Positions 45,469 through 57,500 of a DNA stretch of 64,000 nt are shown here, piece after piece (within the stretch, counting starts at the first letter, position 1; each line of letters begins with the position of its first letter). Source of the stretch: Phlebotomus papatasi (Eukaryota; Arthropoda; Insecta; Diptera; Psychodidae); the NCBI RefSeq assembly GCF_024763615.1, contig NC_077222.1, forward strand, positions 105,991,417 to 106,055,416, given 5' to 3'. The notes under the pieces are model-generated. The model ran no database searches. It was not told the DNA's origin and was given only the letters and a program-made list of their open reading frames with translations. Position numbers and translations under genes: made by a program.

Positions 45469-47451
45469 CCTCAAAATTTGAGATAAAAATTACAATTTAT
45501 GTACAATACAGTAATATTAAATGAGACATAAATTGGAAATTTGAGTTATCTTTATCTAAAACAGTGAGAAAATCTCAATATTCGATTTAGGTTTTATTAA
45601 GAATTACTCCATTGCACTCTATGAAAGTTATTAATCAGAAAAATTAATAAATAATTCATTAATTTAAATTGATTCATAATTAATTAATTGACTCATAATT
45701 AATTTTAATAATACAAATAGAGCAGAAAATTGATAAAGGGATGTGAAAAAACTATATAATTAGCCAAGACACATTTAGTCACAATTGGTCAGGTCAGGGC
45801 TCATTAATTCCTAAAAAACCAACAAAAAATCTAAGACTCAGCACCTCCGTGAAACTTTTTTACGCTGTTCGAATTAGCCAATAAAACTAGAATTGACAAA
45901 TAAAATTTAAGGTTTCAACTAAAATTTCAGAGTATATGAAAGTCGATGGATGGTCTGTGTCTCGGCTTCATTTACAAAGTTTTTTTTGAGTTATTTTCTT
46001 ATGTTGTCTACACACTGGACGTAATTTACGTCAAAAATTTCCATTTAAAAAAAAATGTTGACGTTTCTGCCTTCAATATAGGGAAACTTTCCTTTCAAAA
46101 AGTATTTTAGTATTTAAAAAAAAAATTGTTTTTAGTGTGTAGACGCCGTTAGACATCAATAATTTACTGGACTTAGGATACGAAATATGGTGAAGCGCCA
46201 CCTACTTGACAGTCTTGGAAACATCTCCTCAGGGGTGACATTTGGTGTCATTGTGCAACGCCACCTTCTCAAGTTGAGTAAATGACGATCTGTACTGTAC
46301 GAAGGTACTACGCCACGACTTCGCTGTAGATGATGCGGCTTCTAAGGGCACCGTAGAAGACTCATAAAGGCCAAGATAAGATATCTTAAAGGAGTAACAT
46401 ACTTTCTCATAGGATCCCGGACGGTAGGGATTCATATTCGACAGAGAGCGGTGGGTTCCCTTTCTGTTGGTACTACGCCACAGAGGCAATAGCTGTCTAT
46501 CAATCAGCTGAAGAAGTCGCAACTGGGTACCAACTGTACCCGCTTAATTGGGACTCCATTCAGGCCACTCATTGAACATGAGTCGTTTTGTTTCCAATAA
46601 AGCCTCAATGTCTATCGCTGGCATATGGACAGCTCGCATGAATTTTAACCTCAAGTGCAAATGTGCTATTTTAGCGTCAAATCTTCAGATTTTCCTTAGA
46701 AAATTATATGGGTCACCTCTTGGGTTGCTTTGTGAATCTTTTGCGTCACAACAGTATTTTGGAAATGGATTTATTAACATTATCTATTTTTATATTTCAA
46801 CACACTTTGGATGAAAATGGTGCAATATGTAGTTCAGACACTTTGTAAAATACTTTAAATAAAAAAACTTTAACAATCCATGCATAGAAAAAGATTTTAA
46901 AAAAAAAAACAGTGAGGAAACTTAAAATAATCCAAGACACGAACCACAATTGTATATTATCCAATATGCTTCCAAAAAATCGAAAGTAAAACCGAGAGTG
47001 GTTTCCAGAAAACTTAATGAGATAGGACACAGAAAATAATTTTCCGTAGAGTCGAAGTGTTAATTCCAATTTATGATTTTTTCTCAAATATCTGGTAAGT
47101 GTCTTGGGTTAATATGTTCTAGTGTAGAAAATCAATTTTGTTTAAATGTCTGTGGAAAAAATTATGAAAATTTCATATGGAAATGTAGAAAAACATTACT
47201 TCAGTTTCTAAGAAAAGTTGTACATGGTCCTTTAATATGATTTTCTCTTTTATTGATATGGTGCGTGTCTCAGCTAATAATACTAAAATTTCTTATTATC
47301 CTTGTTACTTATTGTTCTTGTATTTATTTTTATGAGCTAATACCCTTAATAAGTCGTTATCTTTTAGGTTTGAAGCCTATAGTACATTGACCATCAAGAG
47401 TACAATATATTGAGTCCAGACAAACACCAGAATAGTGTTAAAACCACATTA
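45469..47451. other. Intergenic stretch with an unidentified GC-richer segment
   Basis: 46178-46560 is clearly richer in GC than its surroundings, repeats GGTACTACGCCAC twice (46303 and 46468) and is open for 97 codons on the minus strand (46229-46522). I recognise no family there; an old element fragment is most likely. The rest is AT-rich. Confidence 0.4.
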
Positions 47452-47852
47452 AGGGAAGAGCACCCCGGATCGGAATGTTAAGAGACATCCTCGATATATA
47501 GTTGCAAATATAAGCCACAAAATACTACTTGGTATTTTTGTGTATATTAATCGGGATATTAGTGATCCATTTAACTATATCTGTGCATTTGAGTTGTAAA
47601 TTTTTACAATAAATTAATAAAAAGTAGATGTAATTGCAACTATGTACTCTGTACCTCGGATTGTCACGAATTTAATCAGGTGTATCACGGAAAATTGATT
47701 TTATAAATTCAATCTCAGCTAATGCACTGCATTATGAGAGTTAAATGGTAAAAAGTTGCTAATAATTTTTAAAAATTCATTTGAATTGGTCTAACAATAT
47801 GGTAATAAGTTGACGATCCGAGGAACACTGCCGATCGCTGCTGCTCTTCCCT
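47452..47852. mobile_element. MITE, about 401 bp, TA target site
   Basis: Inverted ends AGGGAAGAGCACC and, complemented, AGGGAAGAGCAGC with TA outside both. GGATCGGAATGTTA inside the left end and the GATCGGCAGTGTT and CTCGGATCGTCAAC words inside the right end are related. Moderate divergence. Confidence 0.6.
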
Positions 47853-50204
47853 TATATCTTATTGATCCAGTTTATTCTCCTAATAAATTCCAGAATTTTA
47901 ATTATTTTCCTATGTTTATTAAAGAAAAAAACGTTATGAACCCTATGACAGAAGTGAATCACCAGGGATACAGTTGGCCTGTTTGATGAAGTTTTTCCGA
48001 AGAACGGATTAGCTTGACACACCCTGTCCTTAATAGGTGAAAATTCTTAAGGGATGCATAATGGGCCCAATAGACAGGCATGGACGCAGTGGTCATCTTT
48101 GACCGCTCCCTCTTCTAAATCTAAAACTTATGCCAAAAACGATATTCGTAGTAGCACAAACGCTTACCTTACGTGCTATGTGTCTTGGCTAACTATAAAA
48201 ATTTTCCGTAAAATAGATTGGAAAAATTTAATGATTTTTTTTACCTCCAAATACGAAGAAAGACTTCGATTTGCAAGAAACCCAGTAGAATGTTTGTCCC
48301 GTAACGTTTCAAAATTGTCTTTATTCTTCCAGCGGCAGTATATCTTGCACAGATCTATCATTGATGAGGAATTATGAACAAATTTAAATAAAAGATGGGA
48401 TATATTTAAAAATGTTTAAGTGAATTGTTATTTCATTTGAAGGCATGTGCAGAAAATATTGTACTTTCTAACAGATAAAAAGGAGCCTATAAAAATATTT
48501 AGAGACTTGAATTTATCGTCCATGAAAGGGTAATATTTTGCTGCATGTCTCCAAATTTTCCCTAAAAACCAGAGAGACATAAAGATGTTATAAACATTAA
48601 AAAGAAATATATTTAACTACAGGTAACACAGGAAAATGTTGAACAAATATAACAGAAAAGAACGAAACATAAAAAAAATATTTAAAAAAAACTGTGTAAA
48701 ATTTGTCATGAATCGTAAAAAGAAATGACTTTAAATACCCTGAATAAGTGTAATTTAATCGTTGTACATAAATAAATTCAAGAAGAAAAAAGCATTTTTA
48801 TTATTGTATATAATGAATAAATAAAAAAAAAAACAAACAGATAGAAAAAAATCAAGGAAAGAGCTGTATGTGAGTGTTTCGGGGATGTGAACCGAGATAA
48901 AAAGCAAGAGTTTATGTAAAACATAAACCTGGAATATAAATAATGATAATAATATTATGGAGGGAGAAAAAAATTGTATGATTCTAAATGTAAAAGAATT
49001 TTTTTTTTCCAAAAACAAACACAGAAAAAAAACCATGCGAGAGAAAGAATATGAAAAAAAGAGAAACAACCAAATAAAAATGATTTCGTTTCAAATGAGA
49101 CGTATTTTAATTAAATTTTCATTCTGGTTCCCACCTTCAAATGTTCCAACTTTCCCTGCAGATACCATTTCCACTGTGTTACGTCTACTCACCCATCCCC
49201 CAAGTCCCCCCTGTTCATTCATTTACATTAGCCCCAAAAGCTCACAGATAGATGAGAACTGGGAAAAAAGGGCGGCTGGGGGCGAAAGCACGAAAAGCTC
49301 TCGAAGGATTTTCCGCAGGGAATTTTAACACGCAGGTATTTTGGCTCAATTTTTGCCCGTATTATTGTATTATTTCGATCCTACCACCACTGCTGATGCC
49401 ATCGACCTCTACCCAGGTGAGAGAATCAACTTGTGCCAGGGACGGGTGGGGTTTGGGATTAAATAGAGAAATGAAGGGAAAATCTCCTGACGAATAAATT
49501 TCCATTCATCTTGAGGACTTTTCATCACTTGCACCTCACATTTTTTTTCCACTATCCCTAGCGAGAATCTGTGAAGATTTCCCTGAGACAAGATGAGAAA
49601 CATACCTCAGGTAAACCAAGAAAGGTAAGAAAAAAAGCCGGAAATTAATTAGTCTATAAATTTTCCGTTCTCTTCATAATAATCTTTGGGAGACCACAGA
49701 GCTAAAGGATCCTGTTTTCTCATCTGAGAAATCTGCTTAAATTTTGCCTCAATTTGTTATCTGATTACGAAATCAATTTTATGATCTTCAGAAGCTTTTT
49801 TTTTTAGAAGAGTTGTCAATTTAAGTGCAAAATCTTTGTAATATCAAGCACTAAGGAGAAGAGAAGCTACATTGAGTTGGGGCTACATTGAAAACGCTAT
49901 TTTCCATGTAGGGAAGTGTTGTGGTTCTCACCTGAGGAAGAAGTAGGGATATTAGATAATTATATATCACAGCCTTGTAGCCGATAGTCCGAGTGGAGAT
50001 GGTGAGACCACACAATAAATACAATAGTTTAATCTGGATAACAATACTATATTTTTTTAATTATTAATTATATTCCCGATTACAATTAGAGCACGAGGCT
50101 TAAGATGAAGAACAATTAAAGAAGAAGGTGATTATGTAATACCCGGAAGCGGTAATTGGCAATACTTTGGGACAACCTGCATTGGTTAGGTGCTGCCATC
50201 TAAC
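47853..50204. other. Intergenic stretch
   Basis: AT-rich with purine-rich runs at 48780-49070. Open frames here (for example 48054-48377 and 48957-49328) show low-complexity or unremarkable peptides with no domain. 49130-49500 is GC-richer but unidentified. Confidence 0.4.
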
Positions 50205-50420
50205 AGGAAGACCGGGACAGAATCAGCCACGTATAGTATTAGATAGTGGTATCTTATAGTTTGCCGTCGAAGAAATATTTAGGAAACCACTCTTTATCCG
50301 AAGTCTATATACTTCCCTCTGATTCATTGAAATATTTATCAGCCTCATACAAACATTTTTTGTACAAACTATACGCAATGGAAAATATAATTTGGTGGCT
50401 AATTCTATCCCGGTCTCCCT
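50205..50420. mobile_element. MITE, 216 bp
   Basis: Inverted ends AGGAAGACCGGGACAGAATC and, complemented, AGGGAGACCGGGATAGAATT, then AGCCAC. A partial relative lies at 21603-21750. A target duplication is not clear. Confidence 0.75.
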
Positions 50421-51657
50421 ACCTCTACAGAAAGGTGTGCTTTGATAATTCAGAGGGGCAATTCACGAACTAACCAGTCAAATTTGACTGGGCGGCGAAT
50501 ATGGCGGAGATATATTTGGTGTGGCGAAAAGTGAAATAACCCTAATTAATGCATTTTTCAGTCTGTCTTTATTCGCCGAAAAGTAGGTAAAACGTAATTG
50601 GCAGGTAATTTATATATAATTTTAAAATTGGGAGTCGTTATAATATTTTAAGAATTTGAAGAAGCATTCTAATTCTAATTCAAATACCAATATAATTTAT
50701 ATTTTGGTATAGTTTGTTGAAGATTAAATGGTGTACATATGTTGCTTCATTTCCTTCAAATCAAATAAAATAAATATCGCAATATTGGTTTAGTGCAAAT
50801 ATAAATGTTTATATCTTAATCTTAATCCATTTTTCCAAACTAACTTTGAGTTCGTTTTAAATTCTAAATACAAATTAAACTTTAAATATTAGAATGTTAA
50901 AAATTATTTGGGCATTGAAGATGTCGTCACATATATTTTCTAAGAATTATGATAAATGTTGTAAGTTTGTGAAGATCAATTACCTCTCGAGAGTCAGGAG
51001 TAGCATCGGAAAAATTGTATTTATTCTGACAATAAAAATTTTATTCATTTTGTACTTAAACGTGGTAAATGGTACTTCAAACGTTGCAAATATAATATAT
51101 TTTATGCGTGTATTTATTGACACGTGGTGGTCTTGAGAAGATTAATTTGATATCACAATTTTTTTTAATATCATTGTAGAAGCCTTAGCTTGGTGAAATA
51201 TTGTATGTAAAATTTAACAATAAACAATCTGAGACCTAGAAAATCCCTAAATAGTAATTCCTTTAATCCCTGAACTTCCCCAAAACCTATTTTTCAGAAC
51301 ACATGAAGTATTTAAACGTTTATAAAATTTTAAAATCCAATATTTTCTTATTATTGTTGTGTCTGGGTATCTTTACTTAAATGAATTAATACAAATAAAT
51401 AACTTTTTCAAGAATAATGCTTTTAAAATGAAATCTGCATATTATAAAAAGAAAAATATTTTTTGAACCTATAATTCATTGTAGATTTATTAAATATAGG
51501 GTGGATTGAGGAAAGGGAGACACTTAAGAAAAAGTTCAATTTCAAATGCATTTTTAAGCCGAATAAATATATATTTTTTATTTTCTTTGCATCATGAGAT
51601 TCCTTGTGAAATATTCTAACAGAATCTTAACAGTTTTTAATAGATATTTCAACCAAT
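50421..51657. other. Intergenic stretch left of the retrotransposon
   Basis: AT-rich, with no gene recognised. The last bases before the LTR are CCAAT. Confidence 0.45.
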
Positions 51658-52125
51658 TGTTGCGAGCGCAACATATTTAAATTTAAAACTGTGGAGTGTG
51701 TTGCCCTGCTGAGGCGACGAGGGCGCTAGCGACGAGGAGAGGAGGTAGAAAAATCAGCAGCAGCTGATAAGAAAAAGAGCGCCAATCGGTCTCTTTCACC
51801 ACTGACCGCCGAGGAGGCAACATGAATCACCTCGCCCATCTCCACCAGCCCAATCCCCAGCAGCAACACCATCATCACCACCAAGCATTGAAGCCACTGA
51901 AGCCACCGGGAGCCCCCAAGAACACCAAGCCCAGTGCTGAGCTTTCCGGAGTAACCTCTGCTACATCCACCTCTCCCAAATTCCCATCTCAACCTCCGTG
52001 GGAGTGTTCTCACCGGAGAACACAGGGGAGTGTGGGACATAGTCCTTGCCCCGAACGTGGGAACTGAAGGAAGGAAGGAACGGAGGGAATCAGAAGGGAG
52101 GATTAAAAGATTTTTCCCAATATTT
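51658..52125 (+). repeat. 5' LTR of a Ty3/gypsy-type retrotransposon
   Basis: Repeated without visible difference at 58933-59400. It begins with the palindrome TGTTGCGAGCGCAACA and is GC-rich against its surroundings. The right end is taken as the base before the primer-binding-like TGGCGCCCGACGC at 52126 and may be off by a few bases. Frames inside it on both strands (81 and 104 codons) recur identically only because the LTR is repeated. Confidence 0.9.
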
Positions 52126-52143
52126 TGGCGCCCGACGCAAAAG
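52126..52143 (+). promoter_or_regulatory. Primer binding site (candidate)
   Basis: TGGCGCCCGACGCAAAAG follows the LTR. The first bases, TGGCGCCCGA, resemble the 3' end complement of a lysine-type tRNA. The rest does not match well, so the primer tRNA is unresolved. Confidence 0.6.
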
Positions 52144-52536
52144 GAAATCGTGAGTAGATTTTCAAGTTTATCCCATGGTTAATTTGCCGGTTCCCCAGAG
52201 TTCATTGACCTCTTATCAGTGCATTTTTGGTGATTTTTGCAACTCATTAGGAGTGAATGCGATTGACTTAACGGTGGGGTAATAAAAAATTTGGCGCGTG
52301 GAAGAGAATGTTAATTTGTTACTTGTCGTCGTGTAATTTATTTCGTATAATATTCTTTGTGATTTTCCGTTGGAGATTTTTTTTTCTTTCGTGATTTATA
52401 TCTCCATTGGGTGTAGTTTTCTGGATTTTTCATCCATTTTCTCTGGAATAGGAGTGTATTAGGATATTTTTCTTTCTTTTTTTTCCCTTTTTGGGAGATT
52501 TTTTTTTTTTCTTTTTTCGGCTATTTTTACCCCCTT

Positions 52537-54480
52537 TTGGGGAGTTCTCTGTTAGAAATGGAGGATTTCAATCCAAAATTTCTCTCAGAAGAACAACTGG
52601 ATTGGGAATTACAGGCCAGGGGAATTAAATGGCCAGCTTCATTAGAAGAAGCCCGCGATCTTTTAAAGGTTGCTATTGCTGGCGGAAACCCTTTATTTCC
52701 CGTTGAAGGCGATGCTAAAAAAATTAGGGATGACACCTTACAAGTTATTAAAAAATTTAGAGAGCAAGTAGGGAATATCGAGGTCCTTTTTTCGAAGCAA
52801 GCTGAGATTTTCACAATGTTTCAGCACATCGAAAATAAATTAAAATTCACATCAGACCCTCGAGATCCCAAAAATGCCCTTTATGGTCCTGCTCTTGCTG
52901 AACTTGCAAATTTTAGGCAACAGTTCAGGGAACAGTTGAAGAATTATGCTGCCTCGGGAAAAGTGGGGGGTGCTATTCCTCGTCCTGCTTCACCTGTCCA
53001 AAAGACTAAACGTCTTAAAAGCCCAAAAAAGTCCCTATTTTCGGACTGTTATGTTCAGGAGAAGAAGAAGGTACCATTTGAGAAGCCCACATCTAAACTT
53101 TCTGCCTCCAGTGAGTCCTTTGTCCCAGAATTTCTTAAGCACCCACATCTGAACCTTTCGCAAGACCGTAGGGATACTTTCGACATCCCAAATATTGGAT
53201 CCACGGTGTCTCAACCTCAAGATAGGCCCCAATCCCAATTTGTTACGGTTGAGCAATTTAATGTTCAGAATGCTCAAATAAAAGGTCTTGAGAATATCCT
53301 GAAAAATATTCAGGATTCGATGGAGCAATTGAGACTCTCATGTGCTGGTAGAAGATTTCGATCCTCCAGCAGATCCAGTTCTGTCCATTCTGGGGAATTT
53401 AGGGATTCTCAACCCCAAAATTTGTCACGCCACTACCCGTTTCCTACACCAGCTCCACGTAGATTAAAACCCCTGCAGTTAAAGGACTGGGGAATTAGGT
53501 TCTCTGGTGACCGCAAGGGGAAAAAGGCCAAAATCTTCTTGCGGGATGTTGAGAGAATGGCCATGATCCAGGGCGTTTCTCTGCAGGAGGTGGTTTGGTC
53601 TATAAGACTCTTACTTTCCGATGGGGCTGAAACGTGGTATGATTCCTTTTCGGAATATCTTTTAAGTTGTACGTGGGAGGAGTTCCGCGAGAAATTTCTA
53701 AGTGCTTTTTGCAATCTTGAGAGCGATTTCGCTATTAGGAAGAAAATTGAGGATCGAAAGCAGGGGGTGGGGGAGAATGCAGAAGTCTTTCTTGCATCCA
53801 TGTTAGCTCTCTTCGAGGAGCTGGATGAAGAAATTTCGGAAGTTGAGAAAGTTCGTCTCATCCGTAGAAATCTCCATTACTCTCTGTCTAATGCTCTTCT
53901 TCTATATGAAATCCCAACATTAGCGGAGCTATCCCAAAAATTAAAACTTATTGAGAGGAACCGCTCCTATGCTTTTCTCGATCGTCCCAGAAATGTGCGA
54001 TTTAATGAGATAGGGAGTTTTCAGGAATCATCCACAAATAATTCAGAGTCCCTGGCCAGGACTTCTGATCAAAGGGGGCGAAGTGGGGGGAACAATTCCT
54101 CATCCTGGGGCAATTCCAGGCAATCTGGAAGGGGTGGGGGGAGAAATTCCTCTTCACGTGATAATGGGCGGAATGGGGGGCGAAACACCAATTCTTCCTC
54201 AATTCAGAGACAGGGTGGGGGGAGTAACTCATCCAATGGTGCTGAGGGTACTTCTCAATCTTCTAATTCCAATCCTAATTCCAATCTCAATTCCAATTCC
54301 AACCCCAATTCACAATCCAGAAAAAATTCTTGTATACATTGTAAGAGCAATTCCCATAATGTTAGAAGTTGCCCAACAAGACCCAAATACCTTTGTTTCA
54401 AGTGTGGTAAGATCGGCACTATTTATGGACTTTGTCCAGTTTGTAACCCTCAACAGGGGGAACCCAATGCGACCCAGTAG
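52537..54480 (+). CDS. gag: Gag polyprotein of the LTR retrotransposon
   Basis: Structural protein that assembles the particle and packages the RNA. The open frame is 647 codons. I favour the second ATG (52558, MEDFNPKF) because the stretch before it is a U-rich leader. Around residues 310-475 lies the capsid-like retrotransposon gag region (LKDWGIRFSGDRKGKKAKIF, ETWYDSF, CTWEEFREKF). A long Asn/Ser/Gly-rich linker (about 490-590) follows. At 599-612 is a CX2CX4HX4C zinc knuckle. A second cysteine set (620, 623, 633, 636) has CX2C-X9-CX2C spacing and no knuckle histidine. The frame ends in two consecutive TAG codons. Intact, hence young. Confidence 0.93.
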   Translation: MGSSLLEMEDFNPKFLSEEQLDWELQARGIKWPASLEEARDLLKVAIAGGNPLFPVEGDAKKIRDDTLQVIKKFREQVGNIEVLFSKQAEIFTMFQHIENKLKFTSDPRDPKNALYGPALAELANFRQQFREQLKNYAASGKVGGAIPRPASPVQKTKRLKSPKKSLFSDCYVQEKKKVPFEKPTSKLSASSESFVPEFLKHPHLNLSQDRRDTFDIPNIGSTVSQPQDRPQSQFVTVEQFNVQNAQIKGLENILKNIQDSMEQLRLSCAGRRFRSSSRSSSVHSGEFRDSQPQNLSRHYPFPTPAPRRLKPLQLKDWGIRFSGDRKGKKAKIFLRDVERMAMIQGVSLQEVVWSIRLLLSDGAETWYDSFSEYLLSCTWEEFREKFLSAFCNLESDFAIRKKIEDRKQGVGENAEVFLASMLALFEELDEEISEVEKVRLIRRNLHYSLSNALLLYEIPTLAELSQKLKLIERNRSYAFLDRPRNVRFNEIGSFQESSTNNSESLARTSDQRGRSGGNNSSSWGNSRQSGRGGGRNSSSRDNGRNGGRNTNSSSIQRQGGGSNSSNGAEGTSQSSNSNPNSNLNSNSNPNSQSRKNSCIHCKSNSHNVRSCPTRPKYLCFKCGKIGTIYGLCPVCNPQQGEPNATQ

Positions 54481-54524
54481 TAGACAGAGAGTCTGAGGTC
54501 GCGGAATCTCCAAAAAACCTCTCT

Positions 54525-57500
54525 ATGGATGATTCCATTGACCAAGATCTCATTTCTTTTGTTGATACCATTAATGTAAATTCAAATACAGTGGGAGATT
54601 TAATACAATTTGAGTCAGACAATGAGTCCTTAATTTCTGATGATTCTGTCCCTCCTTCAGAGGTAGAATCCTTTATTATATACCCTAACGGGGAAAATCG
54701 TCCCTATATTAAAGTTAAAATTTTTGACATTGAGGAGGCTATGGCTTTATTGGACAGTGGAGCGTCTCAGAGTATATTAGGATGTGGTTGCATGAACTTA
54801 GTAAAAATTCTAAAATTAGTCCCAAGAACTTCGAATATCGTTGTGCGTGTAGCCGATGGTTCAACTTATTTATCCACCAAAGTAGTCGATTTAATGATAA
54901 CTTTCAATGGTAGAACAGAATTGATTCCCACCCTATTAGTCCCTGAAATTTCCATACCCTTTACTTTGGGGATGGATTTTTGGCATGCCTTTGGCATACA
55001 ACCAGTTTTGTTGAATGCACTTTCAACAGTCCCTGATTCCCAGGATAATCAAATTCTGCTCTCCCAGTCAGAACGACTGGAGTTAGAAAAATCCATCAAA
55101 AACTTTTTAATCACTACTGAGGACTTTTTCGGTTGCACGGATATTTTAAAGCACACGATAGATACTGGTGACAACCCTCCCGTAAGGAAACCATCTTATC
55201 CTGTCCCATATCATCTTCTTCCCGCAGTGGATATTGAAATTCAGAGACTGGTTAGGATGGGGGTACTTCGGGAAGTTTCTTTTTCTCCATGGAACTCACC
55301 TCCTAATATTCAAATGAAGAAATCGGGCAAAATTAGAATTTGCATTGATGCTCGAGGTTTAAATAAAGTAACAATAAGAGATGCTTATGCTATTCCAAAT
55401 CTTGAAAGCATTATTAATCGTATAGAAAGCTCCAAATATCTATCATCCATTGATCTGAGTGACGCATTCTTGCAAATTCCGCTCGATGAAGAATCTCAGA
55501 TCAAAACTAGTTTCGCTATCCCAGGACGAAAGATGTACTGCTACAGAAGAATGCCTTTTGGCTTAGTAAATAGTCCTATGACGATGGCGAGACTGATGGA
55601 TATAGTTATTGGATGCGACTTAGAGCCCAATGTCTTTTGTTTTCTGGACGATATCATTGTTCTCACTCAAGATTTTGAATCCCATTTGAAAATTTTAAAT
55701 GAGGTCGCTGGTCGTTTGAAAAAAGCCAATCTTTCCATCAACCTGGAGAAGTCTAAATTCTGTATGTCAGAGTTAGACTATCTGGGGTACACTTTAAGCA
55801 CTCAGGGTCTAAGTACAAACGATGGTAAAGTCCAAGCCATCTGCAATATTCCTGTCCCTAAAACACCCAAGGCATTACGTCAGTTTCTCGGTATGGCAGG
55901 ATGGTTCAGGCGTTTCATCCCAAATTTTGCGAGTATTTCGGCTCCTTTAACCGACCTTTTAAAAGGTAATCCTTTAAGGATTGAATGGTCTCCGGAGGCC
56001 GACCGTGGCTTTTCGGAATTGAAGCAGCTCCTTGTATCTGCCCCTATTTTAAAACTTCCCGACTATTCTCAACCCTTCATAGTGCGTGCTGACGCTAGTG
56101 ATGTTGGGGCGGGGGGAGTCCTTGTTCAGGGAGTAGGTAATGAGGAAGGAGTTATTTGCTATATTTCGCGAAAGTTCACGGCGGCTGAGCAGAAGTACTC
56201 TACTACGGAAAAAGAAGCCTTGGCTTGTCTATTTTGTCTTCGAAGGTTTTCGCAATTCTTGCTTCATACCAAGTTCACTTTGGAGACAGATCATTCTGCA
56301 CTCCAGTGGATCTTATCCCAGAAGCAAGCCCGTGGTCGTATAGGAAGATGGTTGTTGGAATTTCAGCAATTTGACTTTGACATAGTCCACCGTCCCGGTA
56401 AAAGTAACGTGATAGCTGATTTCCTTTCACGGAACGTTAATACCATTTCGACCCGGGAAGATAAATGGTATGCGTCCCTATATGACCAAGTCTCGAAATC
56501 CCCGAGCAGCCTTCCGGAGTATAAATTAGAAGACGGCCGGCTTTACAAGTATATCCGCTATAAAACTCCTTTAGGAACTTATAGTTTTAGGTGGAGATGC
56601 TGTGTCCCTAAGGGTGAACGTCAGGCCATTTTGCAGAAATACCATGATGATCCCACTTCGGCACATTTCGGGTTCTTTAAAACCTTCCGCAGAATTACGG
56701 AATATTTTTATTGGCCTTGCCTTCGCACAGACGTGCGCAATTATATCCGTAAATGCGAAACTTGTAAGAAATCTAAGGCCCCGAATTATGATTTAACACC
56801 TCCGATGGGTAATCATGTAGTTGCATCACGTCCCTGGGAACATCTATCAGCCGATTTTATCGGACCTTTAGTACCTAGTACTATGGGCCATCGCTTTATC
56901 TTGGTCTTGATCGACAAGCTGACCAAGTATGTCCTTTTATATCCTCTTAGAAATTCTACTGCAAACTCTGTTATCAAAATTTTGTCTCAAAATGTCTTCC
57001 CACAGTTCGGAGTCCCTCGTGTCCTTCTGACCGATAATGGTAGTAGTTTCAAATCCGCTCAACTTCAGTCCTTTTTGAGAAATCTCGGTGTTGCCCAATG
57101 GTTTACCTCAGGGTATACCCCACAAGCCAATCCTACTGAGAGAGCAAATAGGACTATTGTTACTGCTATCAGGTCGTATATAGGGTCTAAACACACAAAT
57201 TGGCCAAAATATTTAGCCGAAATAGGGATGGCTATGCGATCCTCGGTACACGACACTACACAATTTTCTCCGTATTATTTAAATTTTGGGCAAAATATGA
57301 TTTCACATGGGGATGAGTATACGCATTCCGATGCTAATACGATTCCATCGATCGAAGAGAGGATAAAGGAGTTAAAATTGGCCAGACAGAAGGCCATGGA
57401 TAGGTCGAAGAAATGCCATGAGTCGTCTAAAAAGCGATACGATTTACGTAAGAAGCCGGGTAGATTTTCCGTGGGTGACGTGGTCTACAGGCGATCCTTT

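Noticed and set aside
46229..46522. 97-codon minus-strand frame in a GC-richer patch
   Set aside because: Kept only as an unidentified segment; the peptide has no family motif I can name.
51726..52067. 81- and 104-codon frames in the LTR, repeated identically at 59001-59342
   Set aside because: Identity follows from the LTR being duplicated. The frames overlap on opposite strands and show no domain.
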